A DNA stretch of 64,000 nucleotides, taken from NCBI GenBank assembly GCA_963817945.1, contig CAWFQH010000001.1:496001-560000 (forward strand). The letters run 5' to 3'. The stretch is from VRUE01 sp963817945. Its GTDB lineage: Bacteria; Actinomycetota; Thermoleophilia; Solirubrobacterales; 70-9. Within the stretch, counting starts at the first letter, position 1. Every line of letters begins with the position of its first letter. Made by a program: the position numbers and the translations under genes. A model generated the notes under the pieces. It ran no database searches. It was not told the origin of the DNA and worked only from the letters and a program-made list of their open reading frames with translations. Shown in pieces: positions 33,346-42,118 of the stretch.

Positions 33346-34926
33346 ATGGAGAGCGGCACCGTCGAGGGCGAAGCGACCGGAGTGATCGGAAACGCAAACG
33401 GCGCCGGGCCGGAGCAGCTCGATGTCCTCAATCCGGCAAACGGGAGCCTGCTGGCCACCGTTCCAATCGACTCGCCGGCCAGCGTCGCCGAGAAGGTGGC
33501 ACGGGTGCGCGCTAACCAGCCGGAGTGGGAGGCGCTGGGGATCGAGGGGCGCCACCACTGGCTCGGCAAGCTGCGCGACTGGCTGCTCGACAACCAGGAG
33601 AGGGTCCTCGACACGATGCAGGCCGAGACCGGCAAGGTCCGCGCCGACGCCTCCAACGAGCCCGCATATCTGGCCGACCTGATCAACTTCTATGGGACGA
33701 AGGCATCGAAGTTCATCGGCGAGGAGTCGGTCCGCCCCCACTCGCCGCTGCTCGCCTCGAAGAAGCTGCGCATCCAGTACCGGCCTTATCCGGTCGTCGG
33801 GATTATCAGCCCCTGGAACTTCCCCCTTGTGCTGGCGCTGGGCGACGCGATTCCCGCCCTGCAGGCGGGTGCCGCCGTGGTCGTCAAGCCCTCGGAGTTC
33901 ACGCCGCTGGGGCTGGCCGAGGTGGCTCGAGCCTGGCGGGAGGAGATCGGCGGTCCGGACGTGTTCGACTGCGTTCAGGGGGTCGGTGAGACGGGCGGCG
34001 CCCTGGTCGACGCGGTGGACTTTGTCCAGTTCACCGGCTCCGACCGCACCGGCCGCAAAGTGATGGCGCGGGCTGCGGAGACGCTGACGCCTGTCAGCCT
34101 TGAGCTGGGCGGCAAGGACCCGATGATCGTCCTCGACGACGCCGACCTCGACCGCGCCGCCAACGCCGCTGCCTGGGGCGGGATGATGAACTCCGGCCAG
34201 ATCTGCATGTCGGTCGAGCGGATCTATGTCGAGGAGCCGGCCTACGACGATTTCGTCGCCAAGCTGACCGCCGAGGTCGGCAGGCTGCGGCAGGGCGCCG
34301 ACGACGGCCGCAACCCGAAGGACGTCGGCGCGATGACGTCTCCCAACCAGACCGCGATCGTCGAGGATCACGTCGAGGACGCACTCGCCTCTGGCGCCCG
34401 GGCGCTCACCGGTGGCAAGCGGGTCCCCGGGCCCGGCGACTACTTCGAGCCGACGGTGCTGGTCGACGTCGATCACGCGATGAAGGTGATGCGCGAGGAG
34501 ACGTTCGGTCCGGTGGTCGGCGTGATGAAGGTGCGCGACGCCGAGGAAGCGCTACGGCTCGCCAACGACAGCCGCTACGGCCTCTCGGGCTCGGTCTTCG
34601 GCGAGCGCGAGCGGGCCGAGCGGGTGGCCCGGCGGGTGGAGTGCGGGGCGATCAACGTCAACGACGTGCTCATCAACTACTTCGCGATGGACGTGCCGAT
34701 GGGCGGCTGGAAGCAGTCGGGGATCGGCTACCGCCACGGTGAACCCGGGATCAAGAAGTACTGCCGTGCCGAGTCGGTCGTGGTGACCCGCTTCGGTGGC
34801 AAGCGCGAAGCGACCTGGTACCCGTACACGCGCTCGCGCCGAGGCCTGGTGGCGCGCATCTCCCGTGCCTTCAACGGGCGCGACTGGCGCCGCCGCATCG
34901 GTAAGAGGCCACGCGAGCGTGGCTGA
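33346..34926 (+). CDS. Aldehyde dehydrogenase (succinic-semialdehyde/long-chain type)
   Basis: 526 aa, ATG with GGGAAGGGAG upstream. NAD(P)-binding PWNFPLVLALGDAIPALQAG, catalytic glutamate in SLELGGKDPMIVLDDADLDR, catalytic cysteine in MNSGQICMSVERIYVEE, and EETFGPVVGVMKV. The C-terminal tail beyond SGIGYRHGEPGIKKYCRAES is longer and basic (SRRGLVARISRAFNGRDWRR), perhaps membrane-associating; this resembles long-chain or plant/bacterial class 3-like forms. The substrate is not fixed by sequence. A TetR-type operator candidate lies just upstream. Its last codons form the left arm of a long stem (34903-34919). Confidence 0.9.
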   Translation: MESGTVEGEATGVIGNANGAGPEQLDVLNPANGSLLATVPIDSPASVAEKVARVRANQPEWEALGIEGRHHWLGKLRDWLLDNQERVLDTMQAETGKVRADASNEPAYLADLINFYGTKASKFIGEESVRPHSPLLASKKLRIQYRPYPVVGIISPWNFPLVLALGDAIPALQAGAAVVVKPSEFTPLGLAEVARAWREEIGGPDVFDCVQGVGETGGALVDAVDFVQFTGSDRTGRKVMARAAETLTPVSLELGGKDPMIVLDDADLDRAANAAAWGGMMNSGQICMSVERIYVEEPAYDDFVAKLTAEVGRLRQGADDGRNPKDVGAMTSPNQTAIVEDHVEDALASGARALTGGKRVPGPGDYFEPTVLVDVDHAMKVMREETFGPVVGVMKVRDAEEALRLANDSRYGLSGSVFGERERAERVARRVECGAINVNDVLINYFAMDVPMGGWKQSGIGYRHGEPGIKKYCRAESVVVTRFGGKREATWYPYTRSRRGLVARISRAFNGRDWRRRIGKRPRERG

Positions 34927-35022
34927 CAAGGACGCAGGGAGCGAGGTGAGGGGAGCGCACTCTCGTGCGTGACCCAATCCGAGCGACCGAGGACACCGTC
35001 AGGCGCGCTCGCGTGGCCTCTT
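34903..35022 (+). ncRNA. Nested stem element, copy 1 (candidate structured RNA or DNA element)
   Basis: Outer arms AAGAGGCCACGCGAGCG (34903-34919) and the exact complement (35006-35022), 17 bp. Inside come the conserved GACAAGGACGCAGGGAG, a middle stem GC-GA-GG / CC-GA-GC with tandem GA mismatches, then an inner hairpin GGG-GA-GCGCAC-TCTC-GTGCGT-GA-CCC. GACCGAGGAC and CCGT close the core. The left arm lies in the last codons of the aldehyde dehydrogenase; the right arm is 24 bases before ATG 35047. Copy 2 at 57215-57318 keeps the core but has different, self-complementary outer and middle stems. No known RNA family recognised. Confidence 0.55.
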
Positions 35023-35046
35023 ATTGAGGGAATAGCCTTCGCGGCG

Positions 35047-36207
35047 ATGGCCGACTTCGCCGACTACTACCGGGAGATCTACGCATACGGCCTCGCGGGC
35101 CAGACCCCAACGGTGCCGGTCGCGGTTGCCGAGCTGGAGGCGCGTGCGCACGAGGCGATGGACGAGCGGGCGGCAAACTATGTCTTCGCCGGGGCCGGCA
35201 GCGAGGGCACGATGCGGGCCAATCGCGAGGCTTTCGACCGCCGTCGCATCGTGCCGCGGATGCTGCGCGACGTCGCCGAGCGCGACCTCTCAACGACCGT
35301 GCTCGGCACGGCGATGCCGGCGCCGCTGATGCTGGCGCCGATTGGGGTGCAGGCGATAGTCCACGAGGACGGCGAGCTGGCGACGGCGCGAGCGGCTGCG
35401 GCGCTCGGCTTGCCGATGATCGCCAGCACCGCCGCGCACTTCACCCTGGAGGAGATCGCCGAGGCGGGCGGCGGGGCGCCACGCTGGTTCCAGCTCTACT
35501 GGCCCAATGATCGGGACGTGGCGACGAGTCTCGTCAGCCGTGCCGAGGAGGCTGGATACGAAGCCATCGTGCTGACCGTGGACACCTTCATCCCGGGCTG
35601 GAAGTCGCGCGATCTGCAGCAGGCTTGGCTGCCTTTCCTCAACGGGATGGGCGTCGCGAACTACTTCCAGGACCCCGTCTTTCGCGCCGCACTGGAGAAA
35701 CCGCCAGAGGAGGACCAGGGCGCGGCGACGGGGCACTTCCTTGCCATGCAGGCCAATCCCTCCCTGACCTGGGACGACCTTGGCTGGCTGCGCGAGCAGA
35801 CCTCGCTGCCGATCGTCGTCAAGGGGATCCAGCACGTCGACGACGCGCGTGAGGCAGAGCGGCGCGGGCTCGACGGGATCGTCGTCTCCAACCACGGCGG
35901 CCGCCAGGTCGACGGCGCGATTGCTTCGCTCGACGCTCTGCCGGTGATCGCCGAGGCTGTCGGCGACGAGCTCGCCGTCCTATTCGACAGCGGAATCCGT
36001 AGCGGCGCCGACGCGATCAAGGCTCTCGCCCTCGGCGCCGACGCCGTGCTCCTCGGTCGCCCATACGTCTGGGGCCTCGCCCTCGAGGGCCAGCAGGGGG
36101 TCGAAACCGTGCTCAAGATGGTGCTAGCCGAGCTCGACCTGACCCTAGCGCTTTGCGGCTACACGAGTCCGAACCAGCTCGGCCCGGACTCGCTCGCCGC
36201 CGACTAG
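35047..36207 (+). CDS. FMN-dependent alpha-hydroxy-acid oxidase, lactate 2-monooxygenase-like
   Basis: 386 aa from ATG 35047; an upstream in-frame start would lie within the stem element. Family blocks: LGTAMPAPLMLAPIGVQAIV, ASTAAHFTLEEIAEAGG, RWFQLYWPNDRDVATSLV, TVDTFIPGWKSRDLQQAWLP, IVVKGIQHVDDAREAERRG and the active-site IVVSNHGGRQVDGAIASLD, then LFDSGIRSGADAIKALALGA. The long middle insert (YFQDPVFRAALEKPPEEDQG) is like lactate 2-monooxygenase rather than short oxidases. It would convert lactate or another 2-hydroxy acid. Convergent with metG, overlapping four bases. Confidence 0.88.
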   Translation: MADFADYYREIYAYGLAGQTPTVPVAVAELEARAHEAMDERAANYVFAGAGSEGTMRANREAFDRRRIVPRMLRDVAERDLSTTVLGTAMPAPLMLAPIGVQAIVHEDGELATARAAAALGLPMIASTAAHFTLEEIAEAGGGAPRWFQLYWPNDRDVATSLVSRAEEAGYEAIVLTVDTFIPGWKSRDLQQAWLPFLNGMGVANYFQDPVFRAALEKPPEEDQGAATGHFLAMQANPSLTWDDLGWLREQTSLPIVVKGIQHVDDAREAERRGLDGIVVSNHGGRQVDGAIASLDALPVIAEAVGDELAVLFDSGIRSGADAIKALALGADAVLLGRPYVWGLALEGQQGVETVLKMVLAELDLTLALCGYTSPNQLGPDSLAAD

Positions 36208-37709
36208 GCCGGCGCCTCGATCTTCGGGAAGAGCTGTGGGACGCGCTCGACTCTCTGGCCGCCGGGGCGGGAGCCCAGTTCGGCGAGCGTGCGCGAGTCT
36301 TCCCCCAGGACCTCCAGCAGCCGATCCGAGGTCTGCGGCAGATAGGGGACGAGCAACAGCGTCGTCACGCGCAAGCCCTCGGCCAAGTTGTAAAGGACCT
36401 CGTCAAGGCGCTCGGGGTCGGCCTCGTCTTTGGCCAGCTCCCAAGGCCTCGTCTCCTCGACGTAGCGGTTGAGGCGGCGGACCAGCTTCCAGGCCTCCTC
36501 CAACGCCCCACTTAGCTCGGCCCGGTCGAGCAGCTCGCTGAAGCGCTTGACTGCGCCGTCGAAGTCCTCGGCGAGCACCGCGTCGACCTGGGCTACCGGC
36601 ACGATGCCGTCGCGGTAGCGCTCGAGCATCGCCAGCACCCGACTCGCCAGGTTGCCGAAGTCATTCGCCAGCTCGGTCTCGTAGCGGGCCTCGAAGCCGG
36701 CGGTCGAAATCGAGCCGTCCTGACCAAAGCTGACCTCGCGGAAGCAGTAAAAGCGCAAGGCGTCAGCGCCGAAGCGATCGATCACCGCGAACGGGTCGAG
36801 CACGTTGCCGAGCGACTTCGACATCTTCTTCTCGCCCATCAGCAGGTAACCGTGGATCGCCATCCGCCGCGGCGGCTCGAGGTCGGCCGCCCACAGCAGC
36901 GCCGGCCAGATCACCGCGTGGAACTTGAGGATGTCCTTCGCCATCACGTGCAGGCTGGCCGGCCAGAAGCGATCGGTTAAGTCCTCCCCCTCGTGGGCGA
37001 AGGTGAGGGCGGTGACGTAGTTGAGCAGGGCGTCGAACCAGACATACATCCGCTGCTCGGGGTCCCACGGCAGCCGCATCCCCCACTTCAGCTTCGGCCG
37101 CGAGAGCGAGACGTCCTCCAGGCCTTGCTTGATGAAGGAGACGGCCTCGTTGCGGCGGAAGTCCGGGACGACGAAGTCGGGCCGCTCCTCGTAGAGCCCT
37201 TCGAGCCGTGCCTGGAAGGCCGAAAGGCGGAAGAACCAGTTCTCCTCGCGTTCGCGCTCCAGGGGAATCTCGTGGATCGGGCAGGTCTGGCCCGGCCCCA
37301 ACTCCCGCTCCGTTTTGAAGTCGGCGCAGCGGGGGCAGTACCAGCCCTCGTAGACCCCCTTCGTCACCCAGCCATTGTCGTAGACCCGCTGCATGATCTC
37401 GGCGACCTTCTCGCCGTGGCGGGGGTCCGAGGTGCGGATGAAGAAGTCGTTGGTGGCGTCGATGATCGGCATCAGCGCTTCGAATTTGGCCGTGTTGCGG
37501 TCGGCCAGCTCCTGCGGCGAGATCCCCTCCCGCTCGGCCGCCGTCTCGATCGGCTCGCCGTGCTCGTCGGTGCCGGTGAGAAAGAAGACCTCCTCGCCTC
37601 GCTGGCGCATGTGCCGCGCGAGCACGTCGGCGGCCATCGTCGAGTAGGCGTGGCCGAGATGCGGCTCGGCGTTGACGTAGTAGATCGGGGTGGTGACGTA
37701 GTAGGCCAT
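36204..37709 (-). CDS. metG: Methionyl-tRNA synthetase
   Basis: 501 aa. Class I HIGH-like motif PHLGHAYSTMAAD near the N-terminus, zinc-type knot CPRCADFKTE...CPIHE, and KMSKS loop MGEKKMSKSLGNVLDPF. The anticodon-binding helical domain follows; there is no C-terminal EMAP tRNA-binding domain, so this is the short form. It charges tRNA-Met. Seventeen bases after it on the right, rsmI ends; the order ROK kinase, rsmI, metG suggests one minus-strand run. Confidence 0.95.
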   Translation of the reverse strand: MAYYVTTPIYYVNAEPHLGHAYSTMAADVLARHMRQRGEEVFFLTGTDEHGEPIETAAEREGISPQELADRNTAKFEALMPIIDATNDFFIRTSDPRHGEKVAEIMQRVYDNGWVTKGVYEGWYCPRCADFKTERELGPGQTCPIHEIPLEREREENWFFRLSAFQARLEGLYEERPDFVVPDFRRNEAVSFIKQGLEDVSLSRPKLKWGMRLPWDPEQRMYVWFDALLNYVTALTFAHEGEDLTDRFWPASLHVMAKDILKFHAVIWPALLWAADLEPPRRMAIHGYLLMGEKKMSKSLGNVLDPFAVIDRFGADALRFYCFREVSFGQDGSISTAGFEARYETELANDFGNLASRVLAMLERYRDGIVPVAQVDAVLAEDFDGAVKRFSELLDRAELSGALEEAWKLVRRLNRYVEETRPWELAKDEADPERLDEVLYNLAEGLRVTTLLLVPYLPQTSDRLLEVLGEDSRTLAELGSRPGGQRVERVPQLFPKIEAPA

Positions 37710-37725
37710 CGGCGTGGCGGCCAGG

Positions 37726-38553
37726 CTATCTGCGCGGCTCGCGCCCGGTCAGCGCCCGGTAGAGGTCGTTGGCGCGGGTCCCGGTCAGGGCAGCGACGAC
37801 GCTGGCGGCGGCGCGTGGCCGCGCCCCCGACTGGACCAGGTGGCGCAGAGCGTCGACCGCGAATCCGATGTCCCCCTCGTGGTCCTCAGAAGCGGCCGGG
37901 CCGATAACGAGCACGATCTCCCCTTTGACGTCGCTGCGGAAACGCCGCGCAAGCTCGGCCAGGGTGCCGCGAGAAACCTCCTCGTGCATCTTCGACATCT
38001 CGCGGCAGACGGCGGCTGGCCGGTCCGGCGCGATCGCCGCCAAGGCGGCGAGGGAGTCGCCGACCCGGCGCGGCGACTCGAAGGCGACCACGGTCTCGGT
38101 CGAGCGCAGGACCCGCTCCATCTCCCCGGCCCGCTTCGGCAGGAACCCCTCAAAGCGCCAGCGGTCGGTCGGCAAGCCGGAAGCCACAAGCGCCACGGGT
38201 ACGACCGAAGGACCCGGCAGGACGATCACCTCGAGGCTGCGTTCTATACAGCGCCTGATCAGCCGGTAGCCGGGATCGGAGACCGCCGGCATACCCGCGT
38301 CGGAGACGAGCACGACGGTGTCGCCGCGCTCGATCCGCTGCGCCAGCTCGGTCGCGCGCGCCGTTTCGTTGCCCTCGTGATTGGAGACCAGCGGTGGCGC
38401 CGGGCGGATGCCGAGCTTGTCGAGCAGCGAGCCGGTGCGGCGGGTGTCCTCGCAGGCGATGTAGTCGGCGCCGACCAACGCGTCCCGGGCCCGGAGCGTG
38501 ATGTCGTCCAGGTTGCCGATCGGGGTCGGGCAGACGATCAGCGAGCCGGGCAT
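37726..38553 (-). CDS. rsmI: 16S rRNA (cytidine-1402-2'-O)-methyltransferase
   Basis: 275 aa. TP-methylase signatures GSLIVCPTPIGNLDDITLRA, YIACEDTRRTGSLLDKLGI, VVLVSDAGMPAVSDPGYRLI and LPGPSVVPVALVASGLPTDRWRFEGFLP (in parts) are diagnostic for RsmI, followed by FESPRRV and CREMSKMHEEVSRGTL. It methylates the 2'-OH of C1402 near the ribosomal P site. ATG overlaps the stop of the ROK kinase by one base. Confidence 0.95.
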   Translation of the reverse strand: MPGSLIVCPTPIGNLDDITLRARDALVGADYIACEDTRRTGSLLDKLGIRPAPPLVSNHEGNETARATELAQRIERGDTVVLVSDAGMPAVSDPGYRLIRRCIERSLEVIVLPGPSVVPVALVASGLPTDRWRFEGFLPKRAGEMERVLRSTETVVAFESPRRVGDSLAALAAIAPDRPAAVCREMSKMHEEVSRGTLAELARRFRSDVKGEIVLVIGPAASEDHEGDIGFAVDALRHLVQSGARPRAAASVVAALTGTRANDLYRALTGREPRR

Positions 38554-39521
38554 CAGCCCCCGTCCCGCTCGCGCTCGAGTTCGATTCGCGCCATCGCCGC
38601 GGCGCCGATCATGCCGGCGTCGTAGCCGAGCTGCGCCGGGACGACCGGGGTCCGGTTCATCGGCGGCAGGGCACGCGCCTCCAACTCCCGGCGGGCGGGC
38701 TCGAGCAGGAGGTCGCCAGCAGCCATCACGCCGCCGCCGATCACGATCGTCTCCGGCTCGAAGATGTTGGCGAAGCTGGACAGGGCGACGCCTAGCCGGC
38801 GCCCGATCAGGGCAACGGTGCCAACGGCCACGTCGTCCCCCGCTAGAGCAGCCTCGGTAACAGCCCTACCGTCGATCTCGCCGCCGCGGGCCAGCAGCTT
38901 GCCCAGAGCAGAGTCCGGCTCGCGCTCGGCCGCCTCGCGCCCCTCGCGGCCCAGGGCGGTTCCGGAGGCGAAGGCCTCGACGCAGCCGCGGTTGGGGCAG
39001 TTGCCCTGACAGCGCGGGCCATCCATCTCGATCACCACGTGACCCAGCTCCGCCCCGGCTCCCGTCGCCCCTCGGTAGAGCTCGCCATCGAGGATCAGCC
39101 CGCCGCCGATCCCGGTGCCGATCGTCAGCAGCACCGCCTGGCGCGTCCCCTGCGCCGCTCCGAAGCGGTGCTCGGCGAGCGCAGCAAGGTTGGCGTCGTT
39201 GTCGACGAAGACCGGCAGCCCGATCCGCTCCGCGACGAGGTCCCGCACTGGAAGGTTGTCGATCGGCAGGTTGACCGCGGAGACGGCGAGCCCGTTGTCG
39301 TGATCGATCGTGGCCGGGATACCCAGGCCGACCGCCTCGACGCCGCTGCGCTCGGCGCGGGCCTCTTCGACCTCGCGCACCAGCAGCTCAACCAGGTCGC
39401 CCTCGCCGTGGCCGGTCGACCGCTCGCGGCTTTCCCAGACCACTTTGGAATCCGGATCGAGGACGCCGAGCAGCATCTTCGTCCCGCCGAGGTCGACCCC
39501 GATCGCTTCGGCTTTCCTCAT
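38553..39521 (-). CDS. glk: ROK-family glucokinase
   Basis: 322 aa. ATP-binding GVDLGGTKMLLGVLD at the N-terminus, substrate aspartate in PVFVDNDANLAALAEHRFG, TIGTGIGGGLILDGELYRG, GAELGHVVI and the ROK zinc motif CQGNCPNRGCVEAFASGTAL. It phosphorylates glucose or a related hexose. Start of the glk-rsmI-metG run, divergent from the LCP gene. Confidence 0.9.
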   Translation of the reverse strand: MRKAEAIGVDLGGTKMLLGVLDPDSKVVWESRERSTGHGEGDLVELLVREVEEARAERSGVEAVGLGIPATIDHDNGLAVSAVNLPIDNLPVRDLVAERIGLPVFVDNDANLAALAEHRFGAAQGTRQAVLLTIGTGIGGGLILDGELYRGATGAGAELGHVVIEMDGPRCQGNCPNRGCVEAFASGTALGREGREAAEREPDSALGKLLARGGEIDGRAVTEAALAGDDVAVGTVALIGRRLGVALSSFANIFEPETIVIGGGVMAAGDLLLEPARRELEARALPPMNRTPVVPAQLGYDAGMIGAAAMARIELERERDGG

Positions 39522-39569
39522 GGCTTATCGCGGGCGACCGCGGGCATCGGCATGATTTCTAACCCTTTC

Positions 39570-40826
39570 ATGGCAGGCAATGGCGAGCAGCGGCCTCCGG
39601 GGCCGCCCGACTACAAGGTCTACCGCGCTCGGCGGGGCCTGCTTTCGCGCTTCCGCAAACCGGATCTTTCGTCGCTGCGCGAGCGCGACGGGGGAGCCCC
39701 GAGGCAGCCGCGACAGGTCCGCCTGCCGTGGCGCCGGGGCGACCGGGGCCCTGGCGGAGGGGAGCTCCGCCCACGGCCGCAGCGGCCAGCGCTGAAGCGA
39801 GCACTGAAGTGGCTCGGACTGGCGGCGCTCGCCTGGATCCTGCTCAGCTTCCTCGCCTTCGCGGTCTCCGCCCAGCTGCAGGCCTTCAAGCTCTCCGGGG
39901 ACGCCAAGTCGGCCCTGGACGGCGATCCCCTGCTGTTGCCCAGCGCGCAGACGATCCTCGCCATCGGCACCGACGCCCGTCCTCCCGATACCCAGGAGCC
40001 GGATGCCGCCCCGTCGGAGGAGTGCTTCGAGCAGCAGTCTCACGGCGACGCGCCGCACGGCGAATGCTCGGTCGGCGAATTCCGCGCCGACACCCTGATG
40101 CTGATCCGCGCCGGCGGCGGCGCCTTCCGCAAACTCTCGATCCCGCGCGACGTCTACGCAGAGATTCCCGGCCAGAGCCCACAGGAGATCAACGGCGCCT
40201 TCGCCTACGGCGGCGCCGGCGCCCAGATCGAAGCGGTCGAGGACTTCCTCGGCATCGAGGTCGACCACGTCGCGATCGTCGACTTCACCGGCTTCGAAGA
40301 CCTGATCGACGCGGTTGGCGGCGTGGTCGTCGACGTGCCGCGGAAGATCTGCGCCGACATCTCCGGCGGCGCCGGCGGCGGCCAGGGCGGCTACACGCTG
40401 CGGCTCGGCAAAGGCGAGAACACGCTCGACGGCGAGAAGGCGCTCACCTACGCGCGCATCCGCAAGCCGAGCCCCTGTCCCGGCCCGGGAGCCAGCGCCT
40501 ACGCCTTCCCCTACGACGACTTCGACCGCGCCCGGGCGCAGCAGGAAGTGATCAGCGGCATTAAGGGCCGCCTGACCGACCCCCTGCGCGCCCCCTACAA
40601 CTTCGTCAAGGGACCGATCGATCGGCTGGAACGCGCCGAAAGCGTTCGTCAGCGACATGGGCTTCCTGACGATGCCGCAGCTGATCCTGGCGGCGGCGAT
40701 CGGCGGCGACAGCGAAGCTGACGTCCTCTGCAAGGGCGAAAACTCCGGTGCGCCCCCGGCCCCTCGGGCTCGATCGAAGTGCCCGAGTCCGAGCGTCGCC
40801 GGGCCGTCAGCGCGCTTCTGGGTTAG
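39570..40826 (+). CDS. LytR-CpsA-Psr family protein, two indels near C-terminus
   Basis: Start ATG 39570 (ATG 39552 also possible). A basic, proline-rich cytoplasmic N-terminus, one membrane segment (WLGLAALAWILLSFLAFAVS) and the LCP domain: ILAIGTDAR, FRADTLMLIRAG, RKLSIPRDVYAEIPG, INGAFAYGG, ALTYARIRK. At about 40630 one extra base breaks the frame (ATCGATCGG where ATCATCGG is expected); the next frame gives GWNAPKAFVSDMGFLTMPQ. At about 40752 one C is missing in a C-run; the next frame gives PGPSGSIEVPESERRRAVSA to the stop at 40826. The protein would attach teichoic acid-like or arabinogalactan-like polymers to peptidoglycan. Indels look like sequence errors. Confidence 0.82.
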
Positions 40827-40958
40827 GACATGTGTCCGCCTAAAGCTTCGCTTAACTTGAGTTTCTCAATTACTCAATTTTTCTTGGCTATGAATACCGG
40901 CCGAAACAGATAGGGGTGATCTCGAGCTGCAGTGACCGCCACAGGAAGAAAGGGAAAG

Positions 40959-41661
40959 ATGAGCCTCAAGCTGAAAGCGATTGGTTGTGCCATGCTTGCT
41001 GCGGTCCTTGCCGGCAGCTTTTCGGCTCGTACACGCACCTGCAAACGGAAACGGAGCATTTCGCATCCGAGGTAGCGCACACGGAAATTAAAGGGTTCGA
41101 GACGCCAACCCACACTGGCGAGCATGGATTCTGCATGGGCGTTCGGGTGAAATGGGTCTCGCGACGAAAGCAGTACGGTAGCCACAGCAAACGCCGCTCG
41201 AAGCAGCTTGCAGCGTCGGTGACTCGCGGAATGTCGACGGCGTCGCGAGGACTGCGTGCAAAAGGATACATCGGCGACCGATATCCCGTGTAACAGACCA
41301 ACGGCTGCGTGGAACTGGATGCAGTCGATAGTGCGGCCTAACGCTGACCGGTGCGACGCACGTCAATCGAGGCCCGGTGCCCGGTCGAGCAAGTCCCATC
41401 GAAATGCATCCGCGCTCAATTGTACGAGACGACGGCTTCATCCCCGACGAGCGTCGTCGCGTACATCCGGAACTCACCAACCCCACCACCGGTAAACACG
41501 CAATCGCAGTAGATGCCCGGAATGCCAGGTGTAGACGCTCGATAGGCACGGACTGTGTGGAATGCCTTCGGCACATCCGGAAAAGCCGACAGCCATAGGC
41601 TCAGGTACAGTGCGCGGGTTTGACACAGTAGGTCAACAGGTCAGCATGTACAGCTACATAG
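40959..41661 (+). pseudogene. Decayed copy of six-cysteine secreted family (copy F)
   Basis: It starts MSLKLKAIGCAMLAAVLAGSFSA, with AAAGGGAAAG upstream. A second frame gives ETEHFASEVAHTEIKGFETP, then similarity fades. The 3' part shows GKHAIAVDA, then a shifted match to ERHGLCGIFG and SGTVRGFDTVGQQV, ending at TAG 41659-41661 after GCT-ACA as in other copies. Multiple shifts and lost middle indicate a genuine pseudogene. Closest to copy D. A strong terminator follows. Confidence 0.8.
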
Positions 41662-41671
41662 GGCTTCACGA

Positions 41672-41700
41672 CTGAGGGCCGGCTTTCAGCCGGCCCTCAG
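41672..41700. terminator. 13-bp perfect hairpin terminator
   Basis: CTGAGGGCCGGCT-TTC-AGCCGGCCCTCAG, between copy F and the convergent FmdB-like gene. Confidence 0.75.
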
Positions 41701-41723
41701 CCGCCCAGGCCAGCGTTGTCCTG

Positions 41724-42035
41724 CTAGTCGCCACTCGCCGTGGAGGTCGCCTTCGCGTCGCTCGAGCTCGAGTCTGAAGACTTCGCGTCTGAACCGTTCG
41801 ATCCGCTCCCGCCCTCTGAGCCGCCGGCCTCCGAGCCGCCACCGCTCGGCACGGCCTTCTTCTTGCCGTAGTCGGTGTTGTGGAAACCGGAGCCCTTGAA
41901 GTGGATCGCCACCGGGTGCAGGACACGCTCGGCGGCAGCGCCGCACTCCTGGCACTCGCCGAGGGGGTCGTCGCTCATCTTCTGGATCACGTCGAAGACG
42001 TGGCCGTTGGCGCACTTGTACTCGTAGATCGGCAT
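41724..42035 (-). CDS. FmdB-family zinc-ribbon protein
   Basis: 103 aa. MPIYEYKCANGHVFDVIQKM, then CQECGAAAERVLHPVAIHFKGSGFHNTDYG: the two-part zinc ribbon and the GSGFxxTDY motif of the FmdB putative regulatory family. The C-terminal 40 residues are Gly/Ser/Asp-rich and disordered. The biochemical role is unsettled in the literature. Divergent from the glycyl-tRNA synthetase gene (83 bases). Confidence 0.9.
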   Translation of the reverse strand: MPIYEYKCANGHVFDVIQKMSDDPLGECQECGAAAERVLHPVAIHFKGSGFHNTDYGKKKAVPSGGGSEAGGSEGGSGSNGSDAKSSDSSSSDAKATSTASGD

Positions 42036-42118
42036 GGCGGGGCGGGATTATCGCAGTCGCAAGGGGCGAAGCCGACCGAAGCGGCCCACCGCACGGCTTT
42101 GCCCTATACGTTTCCCGC

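Noticed and set aside
33124..34476. 450-codon minus-strand frame
   Set aside because: Mirror of the aldehyde dehydrogenase, whose catalytic motifs are intact.
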